From contig NZ_MOBK01000006.1 of assembly GCF_003732265.1 (NCBI RefSeq), positions 930,001 through 994,000 of the forward strand: 64,000 bases of DNA. Direction: 5' to 3'. The notes beneath the pieces are model-generated. The model made no database searches, was not told the origin of the DNA, and saw only the letters and a program-made list of their open reading frames with translations. How positions within the stretch are numbered: the first letter of the stretch is position 1; each line of letters starts with the position of its first letter. Source of the stretch: Pseudomonas brassicacearum. Lineage in GTDB: Bacteria; Pseudomonadota; Gammaproteobacteria; Pseudomonadales; Pseudomonadaceae. The position numbers were made by a program, and so were the translations under genes. Shown piece after piece: positions 50,427 through 58,348 of the stretch.

Positions 50427-53168
50427 TTATGAGGCAATCAACTGGCGCAGCACATAATGCAAAATTCCCCCGGACTTGAAGTATTCGACTTCATTGAGCG
50501 TATCGATGCGGCACAGCACGTCGATCTTTTCCTTGCTGCCATCTTCACGGGTGATCACCAGCGTCAGGTTCATCCGAGGTGTTAGCTCCACGCCGGTCAA
50601 CCCAAGGATATCCAGGGTTTCCCTGCCCGTCAGGTTCAGACTCTTGCGGTTCTGGTCCAGTTTGAACTGCAACGGCAGCACGCCCATGCCGACCAGGTTG
50701 GAGCGGTGAATCCGCTCGAAGCTTTCGGCGATGACGGCTTTCACGCCCAGCAGGTTGGTGCCCTTGGCCGCCCAGTCGCGGCTTGAACCGGTGCCGTATT
50801 CTTGACCGGCAATCACCACCAGCGGCGTGCCTGACGTTTGATAACGCATGGCCGCGTCGTAGATCGGCATTCTCTCCATCGTGGGGATATAGAAAGTGTT
50901 GCCGCCTTCCTCGCCGCCAAGCATTTCGTTGCGGATACGAATGTTGGCAAAGGTGCCGCGCATCATCACTTCATGGTTGCCGCGACGCGAACCGTAGGAG
51001 TTGAAGTCCCGCGGCTCAACACCTTTGTCGCGCAAGTACTGACCGGCCGGGCTGTCGGCCTTGATGTTGCCGGCGGGGGAGATGTGGTCGGTGGTTACCG
51101 AATCGCCCAGCAGCGCCAGCACCCGGGCCCCGGCGACGTCCTTGACCACCGGCGGCGGGCCGCCGATGTCGTCGAAGAACGGTGGATGCTGGATGTAGGT
51201 CGAATCGTCCTGCCACACGTAGGTCGCCGCTTGCGGCACCTGGATGGCTTGCCATTGCTCGTCGCCGGCAAACACTTCGGCGTATTCCTTGTGGAACATC
51301 GCCGTGTTGACCTGACTTACGGAGTCGGCAATTTCCTTGCTGCTTGGCCAGATGTCCCGCAAGTACACCGGATTGCCGTCCTTGTCATCGCCCAACGGCT
51401 CACTGCTGATGTCGATGCGCACCGTACCGGCCAGCGCATAGGCGACGACCAGCGGCGGGGAGGCCAGCCAGTTGGTTTTCACCAGTGGATGCACGCGCCC
51501 CTCAAAGTTACGGTTGCCCGACAACACCGAGGCAACGGTCAGGTCGGCGGCCTGAATGGCTTTTTCAATCGGCTCCGCCAATGGGCCGGAGTTGCCGATG
51601 CACGTGGTGCAACCGTAGCCAACCAGCGCAAAACCCAGTTCATCGAGGTATTGGGTCAGGCCCGCCGCCTTGTAGTAGTCAGTGACCACTTTAGAGCCGG
51701 GCGCCAGCGAACTCTTGACCCACGGTTTGCGCTTGAGGCCTTTCTCCACAGCCTTTTTCGCCACCAGACCGGCCGCCATCATCACGCTCGGGTTGGAGGT
51801 GTTGGTGCAGGACGTGATCGCGGCAATCACTACCGCGCCGTTTTTCAGACGGTAGGTCTGCCCGCCGTGTTCGTAATCGGCTTCACCGGCCAGATCCGCG
51901 TTGCCCACCGCGACACCGCCGCCGCCCTCACTTTCCAGGCGTCCTACTTCCTTGCTGGTGGGTTTGAATTGCAGGTCGATGAAGTCCGTGAACGCCTGCG
52001 CGACATTGGGCAGGGAAACACGGTCCTGCGGACGTTTAGGGCCTGCGAGGCTGGCTTCGACGCTGGTCATGTCCAGCGCCAGGCTGTCGGTGAAGATCGG
52101 TTCCTTGCCCGGCAGGCGCCACAGGCCTTGAGCCTTGCAGTAGGCCTCGACCAGTTTCACCGTTTCCGGTGGTCGGCCGGACAGGCGCAAATACTCCAGC
52201 GTAACGTCGTCCACGGGGAAGAAGCCGCAGGTGGCACCGTACTCGGGGGCCATGTTGGCGATGGTCGCGCGGTCGGCCAGCGGCAGGTCGGCGAGGCCGT
52301 CGCCGTAGAACTCGACGAACTTGCCGACCACCCCTTTCTTGCGCAGCATCTGGGTGACGGTCAGCACCAGGTCGGTGGCGGTGATGCCTTCCTTGAGTTT
52401 GCCGGTGAGTTTGAAACCGATCACTTCCGGAATCAGCATCGACACCGGTTGGCCGAGCATCGCCGCTTCCGCTTCGATCCCGCCGACACCCCAGCCGAGC
52501 ACGCCGAGGCCGTTGATCATGGTGGTGTGGGAGTCGGTGCCGACCAGGGTGTCGGGGAAGGCGTAGGTGCGGCCATCCTCGTCCTTGGTCCAGACCGTGC
52601 GGCCCAGGTATTCGAGGTTGACCTGATGGCAGATCCCGGTGCCCGGCGGCACCACGCTGAAGTTGTGGAAGGCGCTCTGGCCCCAGCGCAAGAACGCGTA
52701 ACGCTCGCCGTTGCGCTGCATTTCGATGTCGACGTTCTGCTCGAAAGCGCTGGCACTGGCGAACTTGTCGACCATCACCGAGTGGTCGATCACCAGGTCC
52801 ACCGGCGACAGCGGGTTGATGCGCTGCGGGTCGCCACCGGCCTTGGCCATGGCGGCGCGCATGGCGGCCAGGTCGACCACGGCGGGAACGCCGGTAAAGT
52901 CCTGCATCAATACACGAGCGGGGCGGTACTGGATTTCGCGGTCGGAGCGACGCTCCTTGAGCCACGCGGCAATTGCCTTGAGGTCGGCGCCGGTGACGGT
53001 TTTTTCGTCTTCCCAGCGCAGCAGGTTTTCCAGCAGTACTTTCAACGACATCGGCAGCTTGTCGAGATCACCGAGGCTTTTGGCAGCGTCGGGCAGACTG
53101 AAATAATGGTAGGTCTTGTCGTCGACTTGCAGGGTTTTAAGGGTTTTCAGGCTATCGAGGGACGGCAT
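50427..53168 (-). CDS. acnA: Aconitate hydratase A
   Basis: 913 residues, AcnA/IRP1 type. Iron-sulfur ligands are visible in SCTNTSNPSVM and the GCTTCIGNSGPL pair. The N-terminal substrate domain (DFTGVPAVVDLAAMR) and the C-terminal swivel domain (GQEYGTGSSRDWAAKG) are complete. It interconverts citrate and isocitrate in the TCA cycle. Divergent from rlmM; the gap holds an inverted repeat TGGACT-N9-AGTCCA at 53260-53280. Confidence 0.97.
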   Translation of the reverse strand: MPSLDSLKTLKTLQVDDKTYHYFSLPDAAKSLGDLDKLPMSLKVLLENLLRWEDEKTVTGADLKAIAAWLKERRSDREIQYRPARVLMQDFTGVPAVVDLAAMRAAMAKAGGDPQRINPLSPVDLVIDHSVMVDKFASASAFEQNVDIEMQRNGERYAFLRWGQSAFHNFSVVPPGTGICHQVNLEYLGRTVWTKDEDGRTYAFPDTLVGTDSHTTMINGLGVLGWGVGGIEAEAAMLGQPVSMLIPEVIGFKLTGKLKEGITATDLVLTVTQMLRKKGVVGKFVEFYGDGLADLPLADRATIANMAPEYGATCGFFPVDDVTLEYLRLSGRPPETVKLVEAYCKAQGLWRLPGKEPIFTDSLALDMTSVEASLAGPKRPQDRVSLPNVAQAFTDFIDLQFKPTSKEVGRLESEGGGGVAVGNADLAGEADYEHGGQTYRLKNGAVVIAAITSCTNTSNPSVMMAAGLVAKKAVEKGLKRKPWVKSSLAPGSKVVTDYYKAAGLTQYLDELGFALVGYGCTTCIGNSGPLAEPIEKAIQAADLTVASVLSGNRNFEGRVHPLVKTNWLASPPLVVAYALAGTVRIDISSEPLGDDKDGNPVYLRDIWPSSKEIADSVSQVNTAMFHKEYAEVFAGDEQWQAIQVPQAATYVWQDDSTYIQHPPFFDDIGGPPPVVKDVAGARVLALLGDSVTTDHISPAGNIKADSPAGQYLRDKGVEPRDFNSYGSRRGNHEVMMRGTFANIRIRNEMLGGEEGGNTFYIPTMERMPIYDAAMRYQTSGTPLVVIAGQEYGTGSSRDWAAKGTNLLGVKAVIAESFERIHRSNLVGMGVLPLQFKLDQNRKSLNLTGRETLDILGLTGVELTPRMNLTLVITREDGSKEKIDVLCRIDTLNEVEYFKSGGILHYVLRQLIAS

Positions 53169-53378
53169 TGAAATGACTCCTTTGGGTCCGCACGGCTACG
53201 GACTGGCGGGACGGACAGAGCTCTTAACCTAGCCCTGTTTGGACGTTAAGGCTAATAACTGGACTCTATGGTGAAGTCCAAGGTTCCGAACTCGGCTATC
53301 ATGCGCCGGTTTTCGTGACAGGCTTTGCTACAGGGCAAGTTTGCGCATCGATTCATTGCCGATTGCCCAGGAGATTCA

Positions 53379-54452
53379 ATGAACACCCTCTTTATGCATT
53401 GCCGGCCGGGCTTCGAAGGCGAAGTCTGTTCCGAGATTGCCGAACACGCTGCCCGCCTGAACGTAGCCGGTTATGCCAAGGCCAAAGCTGCCAGCGCCTG
53501 CGCCGAGTTCATCTGCACCGAAGAAGACGGCGCCGAGCGCCTGATGCGTGGCCAGCGTTTCGCCGAGCTGATTTTCCCGCGCCAATGGGCGCGCGGAATC
53601 TTTATTGATCTGCCGGAAACCGACCGCATCAGCGTGATCCTCGCGCACATGGCGGACTTTCCGCTGTGCGGCAGCCTGTGGCTGGAAATGGTCGACACCA
53701 ACGATGGCAAGGAACTGTCGAACTTCTGCAAGAAGTTTGAAGGTCACCTGCGCAAGGCGCTGATGGCCGCTGGCAAACTGGTGGAAGATGCGCACAAACC
53801 GCGCCTGCTGCTGACGTTCAAGAGCGGCCGTGAAGTGTTCATGGGCCTGGCCGAGTCGAATAACTCGGCAATGTGGCCAATGGGCATTCCGCGCCTGAAG
53901 TTCCCGCGTGAGGCGCCAAGCCGCTCGACGCTGAAACTGGAAGAGGCGTGGCACCACTTCATCCCGCGCGATCAGTGGGATGAGCGTCTGCACAGTGACA
54001 TGACCGGCGTTGATTTGGGCGCCGCGCCCGGCGGCTGGACCTGGCAACTGGTTAACCGCGGGATGCTGGTGACCGCCATCGACAACGGTCCGATGGCCGA
54101 AAGCCTGATGGACACCGGTCTGGTGCAACACTTGATGGCCGACGGTTTCACCTTCAAGCCCCGGCAGCCGGTGGACTGGATGGTTTGCGACATCGTCGAG
54201 AAGCCGGCGCGCAACGCCGCGATGCTGGAAGAGTGGATTGGCGAGGGGCATTGCCGGGAAGCGGTGGTCAACCTCAAACTGCCGATGAAACAGCGTTATG
54301 CCGAAGTGAAGCGCTTGCTGGAACGCATCGCCGAGGGCTTCAAGGAGCGCGGCATTCGGGTAGAGATCGGCTGCAAGCAGCTGTATCACGACCGCGAAGA
54401 AGTGACGTGCCACCTGCGCCGACTGGACGTAAAGAAACCCAAGTCCCGCTGA
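53379..54452 (+). CDS. rlmM: 23S rRNA 2'-O-ribose C2498 methyltransferase RlmM
   Basis: 357 residues from the ATG at 53379 (AGGAG upstream). N-terminal ferredoxin-like/THUMP region (NTLFMHCRPGFEGEVCSEI), then a Rossmann methyltransferase with the SAM motif GVDLGAAPGGWTW and the catalytic K-D-K-E set typical of RrmJ-like enzymes (Lys in the HFIPRDQWDERL area onward). It methylates C2498 of 23S rRNA in E. coli (YgdE). Confidence 0.94.
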   Translation: MNTLFMHCRPGFEGEVCSEIAEHAARLNVAGYAKAKAASACAEFICTEEDGAERLMRGQRFAELIFPRQWARGIFIDLPETDRISVILAHMADFPLCGSLWLEMVDTNDGKELSNFCKKFEGHLRKALMAAGKLVEDAHKPRLLLTFKSGREVFMGLAESNNSAMWPMGIPRLKFPREAPSRSTLKLEEAWHHFIPRDQWDERLHSDMTGVDLGAAPGGWTWQLVNRGMLVTAIDNGPMAESLMDTGLVQHLMADGFTFKPRQPVDWMVCDIVEKPARNAAMLEEWIGEGHCREAVVNLKLPMKQRYAEVKRLLERIAEGFKERGIRVEIGCKQLYHDREEVTCHLRRLDVKKPKSR

Positions 54453-54466
54453 TACACCCGGACCAA

Positions 54467-54556
54467 TGTGGGAGCGGGCTTGCTCGCGAATGCGGACGGA
54501 CATTCAACATTGATGTCGACTGACCCACCGCTTTCGCGAGCAAGCCCGCTCCCACA
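54467..54556. repeat. REP doublet, GTGGGAGCGGGCTTGCTCG family
   Basis: Inverted arms TGTGGGAGCGGGCTTGCTCG and its complement, with an AT-rich loop, between rlmM and tusA. Confidence 0.9.
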
Positions 54557-54630
54557 GGGACGGCGTTATGACACAGATGACCGAACACCCGGCAATGCGC
54601 GACAATGCCGGCCAGTTTCAGGAGTTAATC

Positions 54631-54882
54631 ATGAGTGAAATGCTTGATACGCCGGTAGACGGCACCCTCGACGCCACCGGCCTCAACTGCCCGGAACCGG
54701 TCATGATGCTGCACCAGCACATCCGCGACCTGGTGCCCGGTGGCCTGCTCAAGGTGATCGCGACCGATCCGTCGACCCGCCGCGACATTCCCAAGTTCTG
54801 CGTATTTCTTGACCACGAACTGGTGGCGCAGCACGAAGAGGCGGGCACCTACCTGTACTGGATCCGCAAGAAACTCGCTTAA
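54631..54882 (+). CDS. tusA: Sulfur carrier protein TusA
   Basis: 83 residues from the ATG at 54631, preceded by AGGAG. The hallmark CPEP (GLNCPEPVMML) puts the persulfide-carrying Cys at residue 20. It passes sulfur from IscS to the tRNA thiolation system and molybdenum cofactor synthesis. Its last four bases overlap the end of the convergent MATE gene. Confidence 0.95.
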   Translation: MSEMLDTPVDGTLDATGLNCPEPVMMLHQHIRDLVPGGLLKVIATDPSTRRDIPKFCVFLDHELVAQHEEAGTYLYWIRKKLA

Positions 54883-56303
54883 CCCGCCGAATGACTGATG
54901 CGGATCCGCTTGCGTGCACTGCGCGCCAGGCGGATCGACAGCATCAGCGCCGCGCAGCTCAAGCCCACGATCAAACCTTGCCACAGCCCGCTCGGGCCAC
55001 TTGGCGCACCTAGCCAGTCGGTCAGGCCCAGCGCGTAACCCACCGGTAAACCAATCCCCCAGTAGGCGAACAGGGTCAGGATCATCGTCACTCGCGTGTC
55101 CTGGTATCCGCGCAATGCGCCGGCTGCCGTCACCTGAATGGCATCGGAAAACTGGAACAGCGCCGAGTACACAATCAACATCGCGGCCACTCGAATCACC
55201 GTCGGGTCAGCGGTGTAGATCGCTGCAATGTGCTCGCGCAGCAACAGCATCATGCTTGCGGACAGGCAGGCATAGGCCAGCGCCGTGCCCATGCCGACAC
55301 CGGCGGCGAAACGCGCCTCGCGTGGCTCCTGTCGACCGAGGGCCTGGCCGACCCGTACCGTCACGGCCATGCCGAGGGAGTAAGGGATCATGAACACCAG
55401 CGAGCTGAAGTTCAGGGCGATCTGGTGCCCGGCGACCACGGTGGCGCCGAGGCTGCCGATCAGCAGTGCAATCACCGCAAAGATGCTCGACTCGGCGAAC
55501 ACCGCGATGCCGATTGGCAGGCCGATGCCCAGCAGACGCTTGATCACCGACCATTGCGGCCAGTCGAAACGGCTGAACAACTGGCTCGATTGATACGCCG
55601 GCGCCCAGCGTTCCCAGCCGGCCATGCCCAGCGCCATCACCCACATCACAATCGCCGTGGCCCAGCCGCAGCCGACACCGCCCATGGCCGGTACACCGAA
55701 GTGGCCATAGATGAAGATGTAATTGAGTGGAATGTTCAACGCCAGCCCGCACAGGCCCAGCACCATCGCCGGACGCGTACGGCCCAGGCCGTCACTGAAG
55801 CAGCGCAACACATGATAGAAGGCGACGGCGGGCAAGCCGCTGGCGATGCCGTGCAGGTATTGCATGCACGGGCCGATCAATTCGGGATCGACCTTCATCA
55901 TGTGCAGGATCGGCTCGGCGCTGAACAGCATGCCGGTCGCCATCAAACCCACTACCAAGGCGAGCCACAGTGCCTGACGCACAATCGGCCCGATTTCGCT
56001 GTGGGTGCCGGCGCCAAAGCGCTGGGCGACTTTGGGCGTGGTGGCCAGCAAGGTGCCGGTCATCAGCAGAAACACCGGCACCCAGATGGAGTTGCCCAGT
56101 GCCACTGCCGCCAGATCCCGAGGCCCGACCCGGCCCGCCATCACCGCATCGACGAACCCCATGGCGGTGGTCGCCAGTTGCGCGATCATGATCGGCAGCG
56201 CCAGGGTGAGCAGGTTTCTCAGCTCCAGGCGAACCCGGGCCGGGCGGGTGAGGGTGGTGGCGGCAAGGCTGTCGGTCACGGAATTCAAAGGCGAAACGTC
56301 CAA
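54879..56303 (-). CDS. MATE family efflux transporter, NorM-like
   Basis: About 474 residues with twelve membrane helices in two similar halves (LTLALPIMIAQLATTAMGFV; LGIGLPIGIAVFAESSIFAV). This fits the multidrug and toxin extrusion family, sodium- or proton-coupled. The start is uncertain: the TTG at 56303 and the GTG at 56281 are both without an obvious ribosome binding site. The substrate is unknown. Confidence 0.88.
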   Translation of the reverse strand: MDVSPLNSVTDSLAATTLTRPARVRLELRNLLTLALPIMIAQLATTAMGFVDAVMAGRVGPRDLAAVALGNSIWVPVFLLMTGTLLATTPKVAQRFGAGTHSEIGPIVRQALWLALVVGLMATGMLFSAEPILHMMKVDPELIGPCMQYLHGIASGLPAVAFYHVLRCFSDGLGRTRPAMVLGLCGLALNIPLNYIFIYGHFGVPAMGGVGCGWATAIVMWVMALGMAGWERWAPAYQSSQLFSRFDWPQWSVIKRLLGIGLPIGIAVFAESSIFAVIALLIGSLGATVVAGHQIALNFSSLVFMIPYSLGMAVTVRVGQALGRQEPREARFAAGVGMGTALAYACLSASMMLLLREHIAAIYTADPTVIRVAAMLIVYSALFQFSDAIQVTAAGALRGYQDTRVTMILTLFAYWGIGLPVGYALGLTDWLGAPSGPSGLWQGLIVGLSCAALMLSIRLARSARKRIRISHSAG

Positions 56304-56397
56304 AGGTGTTGATGCGCAAGGCGAAGCATTCTACGCCCTGACGCAGCGGTCAGGAAAAGTCCTGTGTTAGGGATTTGTAATCGTATCTGTGGCGAGG

Positions 56398-56520
56398 GGG
56401 CTTGCCCCCGTTCGACTGCGAAGCAGTCGTGAAATCAAACACTGCGGTCTGTCAGGCAGACCGCGGACGCAGGTCATGGGGCCGCTTCGCGACCCAACGG
56501 GGGCAAGCCCCCTCGCCACA
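56398..56520. repeat. REP-like doublet, GTGGCGAGGGGGCTTGCCCCC family
   Basis: Arms TGTGGCGAGGGGGCTTGCCC and its complement with an inner pair GACTGCGAAGCAGTC. It occupies most of the 311-base gap between the divergent MATE and pdxB genes. The remaining sequence presumably holds their promoters, but no clear element was recognised. Confidence 0.87.
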
Positions 56521-56614
56521 GGAGAGCGGTGTTACCCATCAAGGGTTGTGTAATGCCCGCTGGCTCATCTCATCCTTCTCCGCCTACACTGCCGATCCGC
56601 CAAAGGAGCCCACC

Positions 56615-57757
56615 ATGCTGATTGTTGCCGACGAAAATATCCCGCTGCTCGATGCCTTCTTCGCAGGTTTCGGTGAAATCCGCCGGGTACCGGGGCGCTC
56701 CATCGACCGCGCCACCGTCGAACAAGCCGATGTGTTGCTGGTCCGCTCGGTGACCAACGTCAATCGTGCCTTGCTTGAAGGCAGCAACGTGCGCTTTGTT
56801 GGCACGTGCACCATCGGCACCGATCACCTGGACCTGGATTACTTTCAGCAAGCCGGTATCACCTGGTCCAGCGCACCCGGCTGCAATGCCCGGGGCGTGG
56901 TCGATTATGTGCTCGGCAGTCTGCTGACCCTGGCTGAAATCGAAGGCGCTGACCTGACTCGCCGCACCTATGGCGTGGTCGGTGCCGGTGAAGTCGGCGG
57001 TCGTTTGGTCAAGGTCCTGCAAGGTCTGGGCTGGAACGTGCTGGTGTGTGATCCGCCCCGGCAGGCGGCTGAAGGCGGTGATTTTGTCAGCCTCGAACAG
57101 ATCATTGAGCAGTGCGACGTCATCAGCCTGCACACGCCCTTGAAGAAGCACGGCGCGCAGTCGACCTGGCATTTGTTCGATAAAAAACGCTTGGGCCAAC
57201 TCAAGCCCGGCACCTGGCTGATCAACGCCAGTCGTGGCCCGGTGGTCGACAACGCCGCGTTGCGCCAGGTGCTGCTCGAGCGCGAAGACCTGCAAGCGGT
57301 GCTCGACGTTTGGGAAGGTGAACCTGAGGTCGACGTGGCGCTGGCGGAGTTGTGCGTGCTGGCGACGCCGCACATTGCCGGTTACAGCCTTGATGGCAAA
57401 CAGCGCGGGACGGCACAGATTTATCAGGCGTATTGCGAGTTTCTCGGACAGCCCGCTCAGGTCAGCCTGAGTGATTTGCTGCCGGCGCCGTGGTTGTCGC
57501 AAGTGACCCTGCATGTGCAGGCTGATCCGGCGTGGGCGCTGGCCATGCTGTGCCGTGGTGTGTACGACCCGCGCCGTGACGATGCGGATTTTCGCCGCAG
57601 CCTTGTCGGCAGTGTGAACGAGCAGCGTGCGGCGTTTGATGCATTGCGTAAGCATTATCCGTCGCGTCGGGAGATTGATGGGCTGCAGGTGCGGATTGAG
57701 GGGGAGTCGGCTGAGTTGCAGAAGATTGTGGCGGCGTTGGGGGCTTCGCTCAGCTGA
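56615..57757 (+). CDS. pdxB: Erythronate-4-phosphate dehydrogenase
   Basis: 380 residues from the ATG at 56615, with AAAGGAG upstream. D-2-hydroxyacid dehydrogenase fold: NAD motif GVVGAGEVGGRL, then INASRGPVVDN with catalytic residues near it, and the dimerisation domain unique to PdxB at the C terminus. It oxidises 4-phosphoerythronate in the pyridoxal-5'-phosphate pathway. A REP-like doublet follows. Confidence 0.95.
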   Translation: MLIVADENIPLLDAFFAGFGEIRRVPGRSIDRATVEQADVLLVRSVTNVNRALLEGSNVRFVGTCTIGTDHLDLDYFQQAGITWSSAPGCNARGVVDYVLGSLLTLAEIEGADLTRRTYGVVGAGEVGGRLVKVLQGLGWNVLVCDPPRQAAEGGDFVSLEQIIEQCDVISLHTPLKKHGAQSTWHLFDKKRLGQLKPGTWLINASRGPVVDNAALRQVLLEREDLQAVLDVWEGEPEVDVALAELCVLATPHIAGYSLDGKQRGTAQIYQAYCEFLGQPAQVSLSDLLPAPWLSQVTLHVQADPAWALAMLCRGVYDPRRDDADFRRSLVGSVNEQRAAFDALRKHYPSRREIDGLQVRIEGESAELQKIVAALGASLS

Positions 57758-57773
57758 ACACAGGGTTGGCCCC

Positions 57774-57838
57774 ATCGCGAGCAGGCTCGCTCCCACAGGT
57801 GTACGCGTTCCAATGTAGGAGCGAGCTTGCTCGCGAAG
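57774..57838. repeat. REP-like doublet, TCGCGAGCAGGCTCGCTCCCACA family
   Basis: Arms TCGCGAGCAGGCTCGCTCCC and TAGGAGCGAGCTTGCTCGCG, intermediate in sequence between the main family and the element at 30120. It lies just after pdxB. Confidence 0.85.
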
Positions 57839-57868
57839 GCCGCACCGCAAATACCAGATAAGCACCCA

Positions 57869-57896
57869 TAAAAAACCCGGCCAACCAGGGCCGGGT
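57869..57896 (-). terminator. Terminator of the small conserved gene
   Basis: Stem ACCCGGCC/GGCCGGGT with a six-base loop, followed on the minus strand by TTTTTT, 20 bases after the stop codon of the small gene. Confidence 0.85.
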
Positions 57897-57915
57897 CAAG
57901 AAGACGGTGGCTATA

Positions 57916-58095
57916 TCACTCTTGTTCGGCAGGCTTGACCAATCGCTTTTCCAGTTCGCTGCACGCTTTCTGGATCATGTCTTCAGTGATCGGTACTTCA
58001 CGCCCATCGGCATCGATAATCGAGCAACCCAGAGACTGGTCGGGCTGTGTGCGGATCACTTGAATCTTGTCTTCGCTGCTGTTTTGCAAGGACAT
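57916..58095 (-). CDS. Small conserved protein of the PA1571 type
   Basis: 59 residues from the ATG at 58095, which has a good AGGAG (minus strand). A longer frame exists upstream but covers the promoter region. The protein is acidic and soluble (MSLQNSSEDKIQVIRTQPDQ at the N terminus, ITEDMIQKACSELEKRL near the C terminus). From memory it resembles short Pseudomonas proteins annotated as PA1571 family; no function is known. The strong ribosome binding site and dedicated terminator argue that it is real. Confidence 0.8.
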   Translation of the reverse strand: MSLQNSSEDKIQVIRTQPDQSLGCSIIDADGREVPITEDMIQKACSELEKRLVKPAEQE

Positions 58096-58348
58096 GGCCT
58101 GTCTCCTCTTCAGGTGTGTGCTTACTTTAAAACCATCAGGTGACCGGGCTATGACAACTCCCTGCGATCTTTCCCGAACGGCAACCTCACTCCACCAGAT
58201 ATTTAAGTACGTTGCCACCCGGACTTTAGACCAATAGCGTCTAGGGGCTAGTCGTCCCGGTCATAATTAACCTGACTCATTGTGATTTACAGAGTTCACC
58301 CGCGACCGTGTAGGCTGGCGATATCAATGGCGTACTGGATAACCCCCG

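Noticed and set aside
50838..53171. 777-codon open frame opposite acnA
   Set aside because: It is the antisense shadow of acnA; composition is His/Val/Gly-rich with no family resemblance, as expected from high GC on the complementary strand.
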